Below, piece by piece: positions 41,442-51,693 of a stretch of 56,296 nt of DNA; position 1 is the first letter of the stretch, and every line of letters starts with the position of its first letter. Origin of the DNA: Sphingomonas sp. PR090111-T3T-6A (GTDB taxonomy: Bacteria > Pseudomonadota > Alphaproteobacteria > Sphingomonadales > Sphingomonadaceae). The notes beneath the pieces are model-generated. The model was not told the DNA's origin and made no database searches. It worked only from the letters and a program-made list of their open reading frames with translations. The DNA is taken from positions 1 through 56,296 of the forward strand of contig NZ_AORL01000001.1 of NCBI RefSeq assembly GCF_000383095.1, given 5' to 3'. The position numbers were made by a program, and so were the translations under genes.

Positions 41442-43295
41442 TCAGCCCCGCTCCACTTGGCTCACGTCCCGCACCGCGCCGCGCGCGGCGTTCGTCGTCA
41501 TCGCCGCATACGCGCGCAGCGCCGGCGACACTTCGCGCTTGCGGCCGAACGGCTTCCACGCCTTGGCGCCCTTGGCCTCCATCGCCGCGCGACGCTCCGC
41601 CAGCGCGGCGTCGTCGAGATCGAGGCGGATGACGCGGTTGGGGATGTCGATCAGGATCGGATCGCCCGTCTCGACCAGCGCGATCAGCCCCCCCTCGGCC
41701 GCTTCCGGCGAGACATGGCCGATCGACAGCCCGGAGGTGCCGCCCGAGAAGCGCCCGTCGGTGATGAGCGCGCAGGCCTTCCCCAGCCCCTTCGACTTCA
41801 GATAGCTCGTCGGATAGAGCATCTCCTGCATCCCCGGCCCGCCCTTCGGCCCTTCGTAGCGGATCACCACCACGTCGCCCGCGACCACCTGATTGCCGAG
41901 GATACCGGCCACCGCCGCGTCCTGGCTCTCATAGACGCGCGCCGTGCCGTGGAAGGTGAGGATGCTCTCGTCCACGCCCGCCGTCTTCACGATGCAGCCC
42001 TCGGGCGCGAGATTGCCGAACAGCACGGCCAGCCCGCCATCCTTCGAGAAGGGATGCTCGGTCGAGCGGATCACGCCATCCTTGCGATCGGTATCCAGCT
42101 CCTTCCAGCGCGCGGACTGGCTGAACGCCGTCTGCGTCGGAACGCCGCCCGGCGCCGCGCGGAAGAAGGTGCGGACATCCTCGCTGTTGGTGCGGCCGAT
42201 GTCCCAGCGGGCGAGCGCATCGCCCAGCGTGGGGGCATGAACGGTCGGCTGCGAGGCGTCGATCAGCCCGCCGCGCTCCAGCTCGCCGAGGATCGCCATG
42301 ATCCCGCCCGCGCGATGGACATCCTCCATGTGGACGTCCTGCTTGGCCGGCGCGACCTTGCAGAGGCAGGGCACGCGGCGGCTGAGGCGGTCGATGTCGG
42401 CCATGGTGAAATCCACCCCCGCCTCCTGCGCGGCGGCGAGCAGGTGGAGCACCGTATTGGTCGATCCGCCCATCGCGATGTCGAGGCTCATGGCATTCTC
42501 GAACGCCGCGAAGGTGGCGATGTTGCGCGGCAGCGCGGTCGCGTCGTCCTGCTCGTACCAGCGCTTAGCGAGGTCGACGATCAGGTGCCCCGCCTCGCGG
42601 AACAGCTTCTCGCGATCCGCGTGGGTGGCGAGCGTCGAGCCATTGCCCGGCAGCGACAGGCCCAGCGCCTCGGTGAGGCAGTTCATCGAATTGGCCGTGA
42701 ACATGCCCGAGCACGAGCCGCAGGTCGGGCAGGCCGAGCGTTCGATCGTCTTCACTTCCTCGTCGGTGTAATGCTCGTCGGCGGCGGCGACCATCGCGTC
42801 GACCAGATCGAGCGCGACCTCCTTGCCCTTCACGACGACCTTGCCGGCCTCCATCGGCCCGCCCGAGACGAACACCGCCGGGATGTTGAGCCTGAGCGCC
42901 GCCATCAGCATCCCCGGCGTGATCTTGTCGCAATTGGAGATGCAGACGATCGCGTCGGCGCAATGCGCGTTGACCATGTACTCCACGCTGTCCGCGATCA
43001 GCTCGCGGCTGGGCAGCGAATAGAGCATCCCGCCATGGCCCATGGCGATGCCGTCATCGACGGCGATGGTGTTGAATTCCTTGGCGACTCCACCCGCCGC
43101 CTCGATCTCGCGGGCGACGAGCTGGCCGAGATCCTTGAGGTGGACATGGCCCGGCACGAACTGGGTGAAGCTGTTGACGACGGCGATGATCGGCTTGCCG
43201 AAATCCTCATCCTTCATGCCCGTCGCGCGCCAGAGTCCGCGCGCGCCCGCCATGTTGCGGCCATGGGTGGTGGTACGGGAACGATAGGCGGGCAT
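41442..43295 (-). CDS. ilvD: Dihydroxy-acid dehydratase
   Basis: A 617-aa iron-sulfur enzyme of branched-chain amino-acid synthesis, dehydrating 2,3-dihydroxy-isovalerate and -methylvalerate. Motifs are [61 protein letters not shown], and the end [23 protein letters not shown]. Three cluster-type Cys regions present. It is close to the REP unit. The same window carries leuCD, another branched-chain step. Confidence 0.97.
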   Translation of the reverse strand: MPAYRSRTTTHGRNMAGARGLWRATGMKDEDFGKPIIAVVNSFTQFVPGHVHLKDLGQLVAREIEAAGGVAKEFNTIAVDDGIAMGHGGMLYSLPSRELIADSVEYMVNAHCADAIVCISNCDKITPGMLMAALRLNIPAVFVSGGPMEAGKVVVKGKEVALDLVDAMVAAADEHYTDEEVKTIERSACPTCGSCSGMFTANSMNCLTEALGLSLPGNGSTLATHADREKLFREAGHLIVDLAKRWYEQDDATALPRNIATFAAFENAMSLDIAMGGSTNTVLHLLAAAQEAGVDFTMADIDRLSRRVPCLCKVAPAKQDVHMEDVHRAGGIMAILGELERGGLIDASQPTVHAPTLGDALARWDIGRTNSEDVRTFFRAAPGGVPTQTAFSQSARWKELDTDRKDGVIRSTEHPFSKDGGLAVLFGNLAPEGCIVKTAGVDESILTFHGTARVYESQDAAVAGILGNQVVAGDVVVIRYEGPKGGPGMQEMLYPTSYLKSKGLGKACALITDGRFSGGTSGLSIGHVSPEAAEGGLIALVETGDPILIDIPNRVIRLDLDDAALAERRAAMEAKGAKAWKPFGRKREVSPALRAYAAMTTNAARGAVRDVSQVERG

Positions 43296-43369
43296 GGACG
43301 GTCCTCAATGAATGAGGACCGGCCTTGCGCAACCTTAGGTCGAAATGTCAACCAACAATTGAAACGATA

Positions 43370-43666
43370 TTACGCGGCGACATCGATCTCCTCGACGACC
43401 GTAACCTCGGGCGGCCCGGCGAGCAGATCCGCCGCCGTAGCGCGGAAGGCGACGTAGTGCGGGGCGTTACGATGCGCCTCGACCGCGTCATGATCCTTGT
43501 AGAGTTCGTCGATCACGATCCGCTCGCCGCCCTTCTCGCGCCAGGCGTCGTAGCGCAGATTGCCGGGCTCGCCGCGCGCACCGGCGACGGCGGTGCGGAC
43601 GGCGGCTTCCAGCTCGGCCTCGCGGCCTGGCTTCGGGGTGACGAACGCGACGATCTTGACGGGCAT
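43370..43666 (-). CDS. Antibiotic-biosynthesis monooxygenase-domain protein
   Basis: A 98-aa ABM-type dimeric ferredoxin-like protein: VKIVAFVTPKPGREAELEAAVRTAV, GNLRYDAWREKGG, IDELYKDHDAVEAHRNAPHYVAF. Members are cofactor-free oxygenases of quinones or simply small-ligand binders (YgiN-like). Its ATG overlaps the crotonase stop (TGATG), so it is co-translated with that enzyme. Confidence 0.87.
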   Translation of the reverse strand: MPVKIVAFVTPKPGREAELEAAVRTAVAGARGEPGNLRYDAWREKGGERIVIDELYKDHDAVEAHRNAPHYVAFRATAADLLAGPPEVTVVEEIDVAA

Positions 43667-44445
43667 CAGGGCTTTCCTTCGCGACGGAAAATGGGGGGAC
43701 GCTTTTCAAAGAAGGCGGTGAAGGCCTCCCGTGCTTCCGCGGACTGCATGCATTCGCGGAACAGGCGGCTTTCCTCGTCCATCCGTGCCTTGATGGGGGC
43801 GAGGTCGCCCTTCATCAAGCGGCGGGTCTGCGCGAGCGCCTGCGGAGGCTTGGCCGCCAGCGCCGCCGCCTTGGCGCGGGCATGGGCGAGAAGCTGGTCC
43901 GCCGGCACGATCGCCGTCACCAGACCGGCCTTGTCGGCGCTCTCGGCGTCCATCGGCTCGCCGAGCAGAAGCATCTGCGCTGCCTTGGCATGGCCCATCC
44001 GCATCGGCGCGAGCAGGCTGGACGCCGCCTCCGGCACGAGGCCGAGATTGACGAAGGGCGTCAGGAAGCGAGCGTCCGGCGCCGCATAGACAAGGTCGCA
44101 GTGGAGCAGCATCGTCGTCCCCACGCCCACCGCGAGGCCCTGCACCGCCACGACGATCGGCTTCTCGAAGGTGGCGATAGCGCGGACGAAGTCGAACGCG
44201 GCCGAGCCGCCCTCGGGCCCGCTCTGGAAATCCTTGAGGTCGTTGCCCGCGCAGAAGTCACCGCCCTTGCCTGCGATCAGCACGGCGTCCACGTCCGCCC
44301 GCTCCATCGCCTCGCCGAGCGCCGCGGTCATGGTGCGATACATGGTGGCAGTGAGCGCGTTCTTCTTGTCCGGGCGATCGAGATGAAGCTCGATGACGCC
44401 GCCCGTCTCGATGGTTTCGATGCCTTCGCCGAGTTGCACGGTCAT
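43666..44445 (-). CDS. Enoyl-CoA hydratase/isomerase family protein
   Basis: A 259-aa crotonase-fold enzyme. Oxyanion-hole segments are AGKGGDFCAGNDLKDFQ and VQGLAVGVGTTMLLHCDLVYAAPDARFLTPFVNLGLVPEAASS. The usual two Glu of hydratases are not both obvious (NLGLVPEAASSLL keeps one Glu), so it may be an isomerase or a thioesterase. Ribosome site AAAGGAG lies 8 nt before ATG. Coupled to the ABM gene. Confidence 0.9.
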   Translation of the reverse strand: MTVQLGEGIETIETGGVIELHLDRPDKKNALTATMYRTMTAALGEAMERADVDAVLIAGKGGDFCAGNDLKDFQSGPEGGSAAFDFVRAIATFEKPIVVAVQGLAVGVGTTMLLHCDLVYAAPDARFLTPFVNLGLVPEAASSLLAPMRMGHAKAAQMLLLGEPMDAESADKAGLVTAIVPADQLLAHARAKAAALAAKPPQALAQTRRLMKGDLAPIKARMDEESRLFRECMQSAEAREAFTAFFEKRPPIFRREGKP

Positions 44446-44592
44446 GGACTCGCTCCTTTACGTTTACGGAAAGGTTAGCGCTTTGACGCCGCCAAGGGAA
44501 CAGCCGTTCGGCGCACGAATATTCCGGCTTTACGCTCCTCAAGGACATAAACGGAGACAAGCCCGCCCCCGCGCGCTAGAGGCTGCGCCACT

Positions 44593-46029
44593 ATGGCAAC
44601 CGAGTCCAAACCCCGCACGCTCTATGAGAAGATCTGGGACGCGCATGTCGTCTCGCAGCGCGAGGACGGCACCGCCCTCCTCTATATCGACCGCCACCTC
44701 GTCCATGAGGTGACGAGCCCGCAGGCCTTCGACGGCCTTCGCGCGGCGGGTCGCAAGGTGCGCCGCCCCGATCTCACGCTTGCGGTGCCGGACCATAATC
44801 TGCCGACGACGGCCCGCGTCGACGGCGCAGGCCATCGCCTGCCCATCGCCGATCCGCAGTCCGCTGAGCAATTGTCGGCGCTGACCCGCAACACCACCGA
44901 GTTCGGCGTCGAGTTCATCGACGAGCTGGCGCCCGAGCAGGGCATCGTCCACGTCATCGGCCCGGAGCAGGGCTTCACCCTGCCCGGCACCACCGTCGTC
45001 TGCGGCGACAGCCATACGGCGAGCCATGGCGCTCTGGGAGCGCTCGGCTTCGGCATCGGCACCTCCGAAGTGGAGCATGTGCTCGCCACGCAGACGCTGC
45101 TGCTCAAGCGCTCGAAGTCGCTGGAGGTGCGCGTCGATGGCCCGCTCGGGCCGGGCGTGACGCCGAAGGACGTGGCGCTCGCCATCGTCGGCGCGCTCGG
45201 TGCGGGCGGCGGTGCGGGCTATGTCGCCGAATATACCGGCTCGGTGTTTCGCGAGATGTCGATCGAGGGGCGGCTGACCGTCTGCAATATGTCGATCGAG
45301 GCGGGCGCGCGCGCCGGCCTCGTCGCGCCCGACGACAAGACCTTCGCTTATCTCAAGGACAAGCCCCGCGCGCCCAAGGGGGCCGACTGGGATAAGGCCG
45401 TCGCGTGGTGGCGCACGCTCGCGACCGATCCGGGCGCTGTCTACGACAAGACGATCGTCATCGACGCCACCGCCATCGCGCCGCTGGTGACATGGGGCAC
45501 GAGCCCCGACGACGTGGTGTCGATCACCGGCATCGTTCCCGATCCGGCCGACCTCTCCGATCCGGCGCGTCGCGCGGCGGCGGAGAAGTCGCTGGCCTAT
45601 ATGGGCCTCACGCCGGGCACGCGGATGCAGGACGTGGCGGTGGACCGCATCTTCATCGGAAGCTGCACCAACAGCCGCATCGAGGATCTCCGCGCCGCCG
45701 CCGCCATCGCGCAGGGCCGCCATGTCGCGGCGAATGTGAAGCAGGCGATGGTGGTGCCGGGGTCGGGCCTCGTGAAGCGTCAGGCCGAGGCCGAGGGGCT
45801 CGACCGCATCTTCATCGAGGCGGGCTTCGAATGGCGCGAGCCGGGCTGCTCGATGTGCCTCGCCATGAACCCGGACAAGGTGCCGGCCGGCGAGCGCTGC
45901 GCGTCGACCTCCAACCGCAATTTCGTCGGGCGTCAGGGACCGGGCTCGCGCACGCACCTGCTCTCGCCCGCCATGGCCGCTGCCGCTGCGGTGACCGGCC
46001 ACCTGACCGACGTGAGGGAGTTCGCCTGA
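44593..46029 (+). CDS. leuC: 3-isopropylmalate dehydratase large subunit
   Basis: A 478-aa aconitase-family subunit of leucine synthesis. It isomerises 2- to 3-isopropylmalate. Motifs are [53 protein letters not shown], and 4Fe-4S cysteines in [13 protein letters not shown] and [10 protein letters not shown]. Its TGA overlaps the leuD ATG (TGATG). Confidence 0.97.
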   Translation: MATESKPRTLYEKIWDAHVVSQREDGTALLYIDRHLVHEVTSPQAFDGLRAAGRKVRRPDLTLAVPDHNLPTTARVDGAGHRLPIADPQSAEQLSALTRNTTEFGVEFIDELAPEQGIVHVIGPEQGFTLPGTTVVCGDSHTASHGALGALGFGIGTSEVEHVLATQTLLLKRSKSLEVRVDGPLGPGVTPKDVALAIVGALGAGGGAGYVAEYTGSVFREMSIEGRLTVCNMSIEAGARAGLVAPDDKTFAYLKDKPRAPKGADWDKAVAWWRTLATDPGAVYDKTIVIDATAIAPLVTWGTSPDDVVSITGIVPDPADLSDPARRAAAEKSLAYMGLTPGTRMQDVAVDRIFIGSCTNSRIEDLRAAAAIAQGRHVAANVKQAMVVPGSGLVKRQAEAEGLDRIFIEAGFEWREPGCSMCLAMNPDKVPAGERCASTSNRNFVGRQGPGSRTHLLSPAMAAAAAVTGHLTDVREFA

Positions 46030-46628
46030 TGCGCCCCATCGACACCATCGAGGGCAAGGCCTACCCGCTCGGCCGCCCGAACATCGACACCGACATCATC
46101 ATCCCCGCCCACTGGCTCAAGACGGTGACGCGCGAGGGCCTCGGCAAGGGCGCCTTCGAGACGATCCGCGCCGAGCCCGGCAATGTGTTCGACGATCCGC
46201 GCTATGCCGGAGCCCCGATCCTGATCGCGGGCGACAACTACGGCTGCGGCTCCAGCCGCGAACATGCCGCCTGGGCGATGGCCGACATGGGCATCCGCGC
46301 CGTGATCGCGCCGGGCTTCTCCGACATCCACGCCGGCAATGCCTTCAAGAACGGCATCCTGACCGTCGTGCTCCCTCAGGAGCAGGTCGACCGGCTGCTG
46401 GAGGTGGCAAAGGAGCACCCCATCTCGATCGACCTCGAACATCAGACGGTGACGACCCCCTATCAGGATCGCTTCCGCTTCGAGATCGACGCCTTCCGCA
46501 AGGATTGCCTGCTGAAGGGTCTCGACGAGATCGGCATCACGCTCGAACTCGACGCCGCCATCGCTGCGCACGAGGCGAAGGCGCATGTCGAGACGCCGTG
46601 GGTGGAAGGCGCCGCGAAGGCCGCCTGA
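46029..46628 (+). CDS. leuD: 3-isopropylmalate dehydratase small subunit
   Basis: A 199-aa swivel-domain subunit, partner of LeuC. Motifs are [40 protein letters not shown] and [19 protein letters not shown]. Start chosen at ATG 46029, which overlaps the leuC stop. It ends 4 bp before the convergent ROK kinase stop. No leuA or leuB follows in this window. Confidence 0.97.
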   Translation: MRPIDTIEGKAYPLGRPNIDTDIIIPAHWLKTVTREGLGKGAFETIRAEPGNVFDDPRYAGAPILIAGDNYGCGSSREHAAWAMADMGIRAVIAPGFSDIHAGNAFKNGILTVVLPQEQVDRLLEVAKEHPISIDLEHQTVTTPYQDRFRFEIDAFRKDCLLKGLDEIGITLELDAAIAAHEAKAHVETPWVEGAAKAA

Positions 46629-46632
46629 GCCG

Positions 46633-47532
46633 TCAGGCGGCGGCCAGAGCGTCCATCGCCAGCGCGATCGCGCCCATCGGCCCGGCCTGATCGCCGAGCG
46701 CCGGGGGCGCGATGTAGCTCTCGATCTGCGACGACACCGACACCGCATCGCCATAGCCGGCCAGGCTGTCGACCAGCATCCGCCGCACCATCGGCAGGAT
46801 CTGCGGCTGCTTGGTCGCGACGCCCCCGCCAATCAGGATGCGCTCCGGCACCGAACCCATCACGAGGTTATGGCAAAGCCCGGCAATGGCATGCGCCACC
46901 ATCGACCAGACGATATGGTCGGCCGGCAGATCGCCGCCATTCTTGCCCGTCCGCTGCTCCACCGCGAAGCCCGAGGCGAGGCCTTCGACGCAATCGCCGT
47001 GAAAGGTGCAGGCCCCTCCCCAGCTATCGCCCGGAAAGCGGGGAACGCGCATATGGCCGGCCTCGGCATGGCCGATGCCCATCACCGGGCGGCCGTTGAC
47101 GATGATCCCGGCGCCGACGCCAGTGCCGACCGTGATGTAGGCATGGGAGGAGAGCCCCTGCGCCCCGCCCCAGCGCCCCTCGGCCAGCGCCGCGCCCGAC
47201 ACGTCCGTATCGATGGCGGTCGGCGCGCCGTAGCGGCTCGCGAGTCGCTGCGCGACGTCCGTGTTGCGCCAGCCCGGCTTGGTCGTGGCGGTGATATAGC
47301 CATAATCGGGCGCGCCCGGCTTGAGCTGCAACGGCCCGAAACAGGCGAGCCCCAGCGCCGCGAACCCGCGCTCGGCCTGCCACTTGTCGAGCACGCGCTC
47401 GATAGCCGACAGCGTTTCCTCAGGGCTCGTGGTGGGGACGCGTTCCTCCGCGACGACCCCGCCCGGTCCCGTGGCCAGCACGCATACGCATTTCGTGCCA
47501 CCCAGCTCCACGCCAGCCGCAAGCACGCTCAT
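46633..47532 (-). CDS. ROK-family fructokinase
   Basis: A 299-aa sugar kinase from ATG 47532 (a GTG five codons upstream is possible). The ATP phosphate loop is GVELGGTKCVCVLATG. The ROK zinc/sugar motif is GGACTFHGDCVEGLASG, with the HxxxC pattern of fructokinases. GTGVGAGIIVNGRPVMGIGHAEAGH and DTDVSGAALAE supply substrate and catalytic residues. It phosphorylates hexose (likely fructose) that the FHS transporter upstream brings in. Confidence 0.9.
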   Translation of the reverse strand: MSVLAAGVELGGTKCVCVLATGPGGVVAEERVPTTSPEETLSAIERVLDKWQAERGFAALGLACFGPLQLKPGAPDYGYITATTKPGWRNTDVAQRLASRYGAPTAIDTDVSGAALAEGRWGGAQGLSSHAYITVGTGVGAGIIVNGRPVMGIGHAEAGHMRVPRFPGDSWGGACTFHGDCVEGLASGFAVEQRTGKNGGDLPADHIVWSMVAHAIAGLCHNLVMGSVPERILIGGGVATKQPQILPMVRRMLVDSLAGYGDAVSVSSQIESYIAPPALGDQAGPMGAIALAMDALAAA

Positions 47533-47683
47533 CGAACGAAATCCCACTGATACTCAGGCATTCATCCTCGCGCCTTCAGGCTGATGACCATGACCGCCCT
47601 CACAAGAGCAGACCGTCCCTTTCCTCTCCGGGAAAAAAACTAAAATTGAAAGAAGAATTTCAATGCAAGCGGATTACAAATGG

Positions 47684-47717
47684 GAAGGCCCCGCCGCAAC
47701 GGTGCGGCGGGGCCTTC
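47684..47717. terminator. Strong two-way terminator hairpin
   Basis: Perfect 14-bp stem GAAGGCCCCGCCGC / GCGGCGGGGCCTTC with a 6-nt loop, just beyond the transporter stop on the minus strand. On the plus strand it is followed by GTTCTT; on the minus strand by CCCATTTGT. A plus-strand leuD transcript would meet it from the other side only by running through the ROK gene. Confidence 0.65.
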
Positions 47718-47742
47718 GTTCTTGTCCCACACGGCGCTTCGA

Positions 47743-49041
47743 TCAGTGTCCCGAGGGCAGCGCCACGGTGGCATGCTCGGCGCCCTTCACCCGCGCCGCT
47801 GCCAGCGCGAAGACGAGGATGCCGGCATAGCCGATCACGGGCACGATGAAGGCATGGCCGAAGCCGCCCGTCACATCGGCGATCTTGCCCGCGATGAAGG
47901 GCAGGATCGCGCCGCCGACGATCGCGACGCACAGCAGGCCCGACGTGGCCGAGGCCGGCGCCGACGACCGCTGGAGCGTCAGCGTGAAGATGGTCGGGAA
48001 CATGATCGAGTTGAACAGGCCGATGCTGAGCGCGCACCAGGCCGCCGCCGGGCCGCTCAGCGTGAAGGCGGCCAGCGACAGCAGCCCCGCCACCGCAACC
48101 ATCACCGAGAGCAGGATCGGCGCCGGGAACACCGCCAGCAGGCCGCTGCCGAGGAAACGGCCGATCAGTGCGCCGCCCCAGTAATAATTGGCGAGCATCC
48201 CGCCCGCGACAAGCAGGCTGACGCCCAGCACCTCCGGCTGGTTGAGGAAATTGATCATGATCGACCCGATCGACACTTCCGAGCCGACATAGAGGAAAAT
48301 CGCCAGCGCCCCCGCCAGCGCCCAGCCGGATCGCAGCGCCGTCAGCGGCGAGGCATTCTCGCCCGCGGCACCCGTCCCGCCATTATGCGGCACGGCGTTC
48401 TCGATACGGTGGCGCATCACGAAGATCAGCAGCCCCAGCGCCAGCAGGAAGGCCGCGATGATGAGGAAGGCGTGGTTGACCGCGCCAAGGCCCGCGATGC
48501 GCGATGCCTCGTCGGTGATGGTCGCGCCGCCATCCTTGAACACATCGCCCGACAACATCAGCGACGAGCCCAGATGCACGCCCAGCACCACGCCGAGCGA
48601 GTTGAAGGCCTGCGCCAGCGTCAGGCGGAAGTGGGACTTCTCGGGCACGCCCAGCGCCGCCGCGAGCGGGTTGGCCGCCACTTGGAGCGCGGTGATGCCC
48701 GCCGCCAGCGTGAACAGCGCCACCAGCACGAGCGCGTAGGTCTGCGCCGCAGATGCCGCGAGGACGATGAAGCAGCCCAGGATCATCACGCCGAGCGAGG
48801 CCATGATCGTCTTGCTCGGCCCCAGCCGGCCGAGCACGGCGGCGGCGGGCAGCGAGAAAACGCCATAGGCCAGGAAGAAGGCGAACTGGGTCAGCATCGC
48901 CTCGGCGCGGCTCAGGCTGTAGATGCCCCGAAGCGCCGCGATCAGCGGATCATTGTTGGAGGTGATGAAGCCCCAGGCGAAGAAGAGGCAGGTAACGGTA
49001 ATGAACGCGGGCAACGCACCCGCCGCGGATCGACTCTGCAT
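47743..49041 (-). CDS. Sugar:proton symporter, FHS (FucP-like) MFS transporter
   Basis: A 432-aa twelve-helix major facilitator of the fucose-galactose-glucose type. It begins ITVTCLFFAWGFITSNNDPLIAALRGIYSLSRAEAMLTQFAFFLAYG, the FHS hallmark, then LQVAANPLAAALGVPE and AQAFNSLGVVLGVHLG. A periplasmic or central loop near 215-240 contains HNGGTGAAGENAS. Sugar uptake is inferred from the family and from the LacI regulator, ROK kinase and Gfo/Idh/MocA gene beside it. Confidence 0.92.
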   Translation of the reverse strand: MQSRSAAGALPAFITVTCLFFAWGFITSNNDPLIAALRGIYSLSRAEAMLTQFAFFLAYGVFSLPAAAVLGRLGPSKTIMASLGVMILGCFIVLAASAAQTYALVLVALFTLAAGITALQVAANPLAAALGVPEKSHFRLTLAQAFNSLGVVLGVHLGSSLMLSGDVFKDGGATITDEASRIAGLGAVNHAFLIIAAFLLALGLLIFVMRHRIENAVPHNGGTGAAGENASPLTALRSGWALAGALAIFLYVGSEVSIGSIMINFLNQPEVLGVSLLVAGGMLANYYWGGALIGRFLGSGLLAVFPAPILLSVMVAVAGLLSLAAFTLSGPAAAWCALSIGLFNSIMFPTIFTLTLQRSSAPASATSGLLCVAIVGGAILPFIAGKIADVTGGFGHAFIVPVIGYAGILVFALAAARVKGAEHATVALPSGH

Positions 49042-49108
49042 CTCTTCTCCTGTCAGTTCTTGGCCGGCGCCGCGGCGGGCAATCGGCGGGTGGAGGTTGC
49101 GCAGGCGA

Positions 49109-49123
49109 TGACGCCGCTGTCAA
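49109..49123 (-). promoter_or_regulatory. Candidate LacI-family operator over a -35 box
   Basis: TGACGCCGCTGTCA (49109-49122) is a near-palindrome with a central CG, the shape of LacI/GalR-family sites. It overlaps TTGACA on the minus strand (49123-49118), about 75 bp before the transporter ATG and just past the lacI-type stop. A clear -10 at 17 nt is not evident, so the promoter half is weaker than the operator. Confidence 0.45.
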
Positions 49124-49125
49124 TC

Positions 49126-50166
49126 TCAGCGTCCGCCCGCGTCCCTCACGGGGCCGGTCGAACCGCGAACGACGAGCTGATAAGGCAACATCCGGTGCGG
49201 CGGCACCTCCTCGTCCTCCAGCAGCGAGAGCAGCGCGCCCGTCGCCTCGCGGGCCATGTCCCGGATCGGCTGGTGGATCGTGGTGAGGCGCGGCCAGACG
49301 ACCGAGGCGATGTTGCTGTCGTCGAAGCCGACCACCGAGAGATCGCCCGGCACCGACACGCCCGCCTCATAGGCCGCGTTGAGCACGCCCGCCGCCATGT
49401 CGTCGTTGCAGGCGAAAATCGCGGTGGGCCGATCCTTCAGCGCCAGAAGCTGGCGCCCGGCCTCATAGCCCGAGAGGAAGGTGTAGGCACCCTGCGTCTC
49501 CAGTTCGGGATCGATCGGCAGGCCGTGCGCCTCAAGCCCGGCGCGATAGCCCTCGAAGCGCGCCGTGGCTGAGGCGTGGGTGACATGGCCGCGCACGATG
49601 CCGATGCGCTTGTGGCCGAGCCCCACCAGATGATCGACCACGGCACGGGCGGCGCTGCGATCGTCCATCGCCACGTCGGGGGCCTGGCTGCCGCCGCTGG
49701 TCGGCGCGATGCGGGCGTAAGGCAGCCCGCAGGCCTCCAACTCCGCCACCGTCGCCGCATCGTCGCAAAGCGGGGGCGCGAGGACCACGCCGTCCAACCC
49801 CGAGGCGCGCGCGATCGCCTGCATCTTGCCGGACGCGGTCGCCGCATCGGCGAAGGGCAGCACGAGCAGGCGGTATCGCTCGCCATGCAGCCGGTCGAGC
49901 GCGCCGGTCTGGAGGTCGACGACATAGTTGGGGCTGGGATTTTCATAAGCCAGCCCGATCAGGAAGGAGCGCCGCCCCGCAAGGCTGCGCGCCGCCACGT
50001 TCGGGTGGTAATCCAGCTCCGTCGCCGCCGCGAGGACGCGATCGCGCGTCAGCGGACGGACGTTGGGCTCGTTGTTGAAGACGCGCGACACAGTCTTGAT
50101 CGACACGCCGGCGGCATCCGCGACATCCGTGATGGTGGAATGCCGCGTTGCTGGTTTTCTTGCCAC
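49126..50166 (-). CDS. LacI-family transcriptional regulator
   Basis: A 346-aa regulator from GTG 50166 (GGGGACAGGG before it). The headpiece is STITDVADAAGVSIKTVSRVFNNEPNVRPLTRDRVLAAATELDYHPN with the hinge AARSLAGRRS. The periplasmic-binding-like core has IGLAYENPSPNYVVDLQTGA, IAPTSGG, DDRSAARAVVDHLVGLGHKRIGIV and PTAIFACNDDMAAGVLNAAYEAGVSVPGDLSVVGFDDSNIASVVWPRLTTIHQP. Probably controls the transporter/kinase genes. Confidence 0.93.
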   Translation of the reverse strand: MARKPATRHSTITDVADAAGVSIKTVSRVFNNEPNVRPLTRDRVLAAATELDYHPNVAARSLAGRRSFLIGLAYENPSPNYVVDLQTGALDRLHGERYRLLVLPFADAATASGKMQAIARASGLDGVVLAPPLCDDAATVAELEACGLPYARIAPTSGGSQAPDVAMDDRSAARAVVDHLVGLGHKRIGIVRGHVTHASATARFEGYRAGLEAHGLPIDPELETQGAYTFLSGYEAGRQLLALKDRPTAIFACNDDMAAGVLNAAYEAGVSVPGDLSVVGFDDSNIASVVWPRLTTIHQPIRDMAREATGALLSLLEDEEVPPHRMLPYQLVVRGSTGPVRDAGGR

Positions 50167-50198
50167 CCCTGTCCCCGTTCTGGCTCTCCTGCGGGCAA

Positions 50199-51257
50199 TT
50201 AGCCCTGTACGGCCGTTACAGGCAAGCGCCGCGCGCCTTTGGGCTGCGGGAGGGGCTCTCCGGCATGGGCGGCGGCGATGATCGCCACGACGTCGCGAGC
50301 CTCCACCGGATCGACCGGAAGCGCCCCGCCGGAGCGGATCGCGGCCGCCATCGCGCGATAGAAACCATAAGGATCGCCCGCTGCGACCGGGGCTTCCAGC
50401 CGCTCGCCATCCTTCGTCGCGCGATAGGCCGGGATCGGGGGAAGGCCTTCCGCGAAGCCGGGCCGCGAGGGGTTCTCCCCGGCCCGGAGCGCGGCCTCCA
50501 GCGGATCGAGGCCTTCGGTCCACCAGCTCCCGCTGGTGCCGTGCAGCGCCATGTGCGGTCGCGTCGCGGCGACCAGCGTCGAGGCGGAGAGGATCGCGCG
50601 GGCCTCGCCATAATGGAGCGTCAGCTCGAAATAATCGTCGGCGCCTGCACCGGCGCGCTGGGTGGCGACATCAGCGGTCATCGCGTCCGGCCAGCCGAAC
50701 AGGCCCAACGCCTGATCGATCAGATGCGGCCCCAGATCCCAGAGCAGCCCCGCCCCCGGCCTCGGCGTGTTGCGCCACACCGCCGCCGCCTCCGGACGGA
50801 AGCGATCCCAGCGCGCCTCGTAGAGCGCGACCGGCTCCTCCGCCGCGATCGCGCGCGCGGCGAGATAGTCCCCGTCCCAGCGGCGATTGTGATAGACGCT
50901 GAGCAGCCTCCCCGCCTCCGCCGCGACGTCGATCAGCCGGTCGCATTCAGCGAGGCTCGACGCCATCGGCTTGTCGACCACGACATGCCGCCCGGCCCGC
51001 AACGCCGTCTCGGCATGGGCGGCGTGGAGGTCGTTGGGTGTCACCACGACCACCAGCTCGACCTCGTCGATCGCCAGCAGCGCATCGATGTCGGAGACGA
51101 CCTGCGGCCGGTCGCGCCGCTCGGCGGCCTCGGCGCGCGAGGTCATCACGGCGGCGATGCGGTAATCGGGAAGCGCCTCGATGATCGGCGCGTGGAGGAC
51201 CGCGCCGGCAAGCCCATAGCCCACCAGCCCGACCCCGATCGGGGAGGATGTCGTCAT
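50199..51257 (-). CDS. Gfo/Idh/MocA-family oxidoreductase
   Basis: A 352-aa NAD(P)-dependent sugar or polyol dehydrogenase from ATG 51257. The N-terminal Rossmann fold has GVGLVGYGLAGAVLHAPIIEALPDYR and VVVTPNDLHAAHAETALRAGRHVVVDKPMA with the family's EKP-like lysine. The substrate domain has LLWDLGPHLIDQALGLFG. It lies 32 bp upstream of the LacI gene on the same strand, and completes a sugar-use locus. Confidence 0.9.
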   Translation of the reverse strand: MTTSSPIGVGLVGYGLAGAVLHAPIIEALPDYRIAAVMTSRAEAAERRDRPQVVSDIDALLAIDEVELVVVVTPNDLHAAHAETALRAGRHVVVDKPMASSLAECDRLIDVAAEAGRLLSVYHNRRWDGDYLAARAIAAEEPVALYEARWDRFRPEAAAVWRNTPRPGAGLLWDLGPHLIDQALGLFGWPDAMTADVATQRAGAGADDYFELTLHYGEARAILSASTLVAATRPHMALHGTSGSWWTEGLDPLEAALRAGENPSRPGFAEGLPPIPAYRATKDGERLEAPVAAGDPYGFYRAMAAAIRSGGALPVDPVEARDVVAIIAAAHAGEPLPQPKGARRLPVTAVQG

Positions 51258-51288
51258 GTCCCCAGTTGGGCGCCCGGCCGCGAGTCCG

Positions 51289-51693
51289 TCAAGGCTTGGC
51301 GGGCTTGGACTGCCTGGGCGGCGTCGGCACCGGCTCGAACCAGCCGAGCACGCAGCGCGGATAGGCCGCGATGCCCACCGACCGCACCCCTGTCGTATCG
51401 AACACGCGAACGAAATCGCCCTCGCAGAGCTGCGATCCCCACGGCTCCGTCTCCAGCGCGCCGAAGCTGCTGTTGAGCTTCTCCACCCCCGGACATTCGG
51501 TGCGCAGATGGTTGCGATAGGTGCGCAGGCCCGAGGTGAAGATGATCGTGTCCTTCCCGTCGGATCGATGGCCCGTGTAGCGCTGGCTGTCGATGCAGGA
51601 GACGGCGCCCGGCGGGCGCGGCGCATCCGGCGCCTTGGCCGCAACCGCGAGCAGCGCGCAAGGAAGGATGACACCCCAGCGAAGCATGTTCAT
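51289..51693 (-). CDS. Small exported protein, possibly DUF6491-like
   Basis: A 134-aa protein from ATG 51693 (GGAG 8 nt upstream). It has a signal peptide (ILPCALLAVAAKA) and four Cys in the mature part: SCIDSQRY, TECPG, QLCEGD and PRCVLGWFEP, suggesting two disulfides. The pattern resembles DUF6491 proteins, which I recognise with low confidence. Ends in a Pro/Lys-rich tail. No partner evident. Confidence 0.7.
   Translation of the reverse strand: MNMLRWGVILPCALLAVAAKAPDAPRPPGAVSCIDSQRYTGHRSDGKDTIIFTSGLRTYRNHLRTECPGVEKLNSSFGALETEPWGSQLCEGDFVRVFDTTGVRSVGIAAYPRCVLGWFEPVPTPPRQSKPAKP

Noticed and set aside
50167-50523. N-terminal extension of the LacI regulator
   Set aside because: It runs into the oxidoreductase gene and lies before the helix-turn-helix. 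GTG 50166 gives the standard LacI length.
51258-51674. N-terminal extension of the Gfo/Idh/MocA oxidoreductase
   Set aside because: It would overlap the small secreted-protein gene, and the Rossmann fold begins right after ATG 51257.
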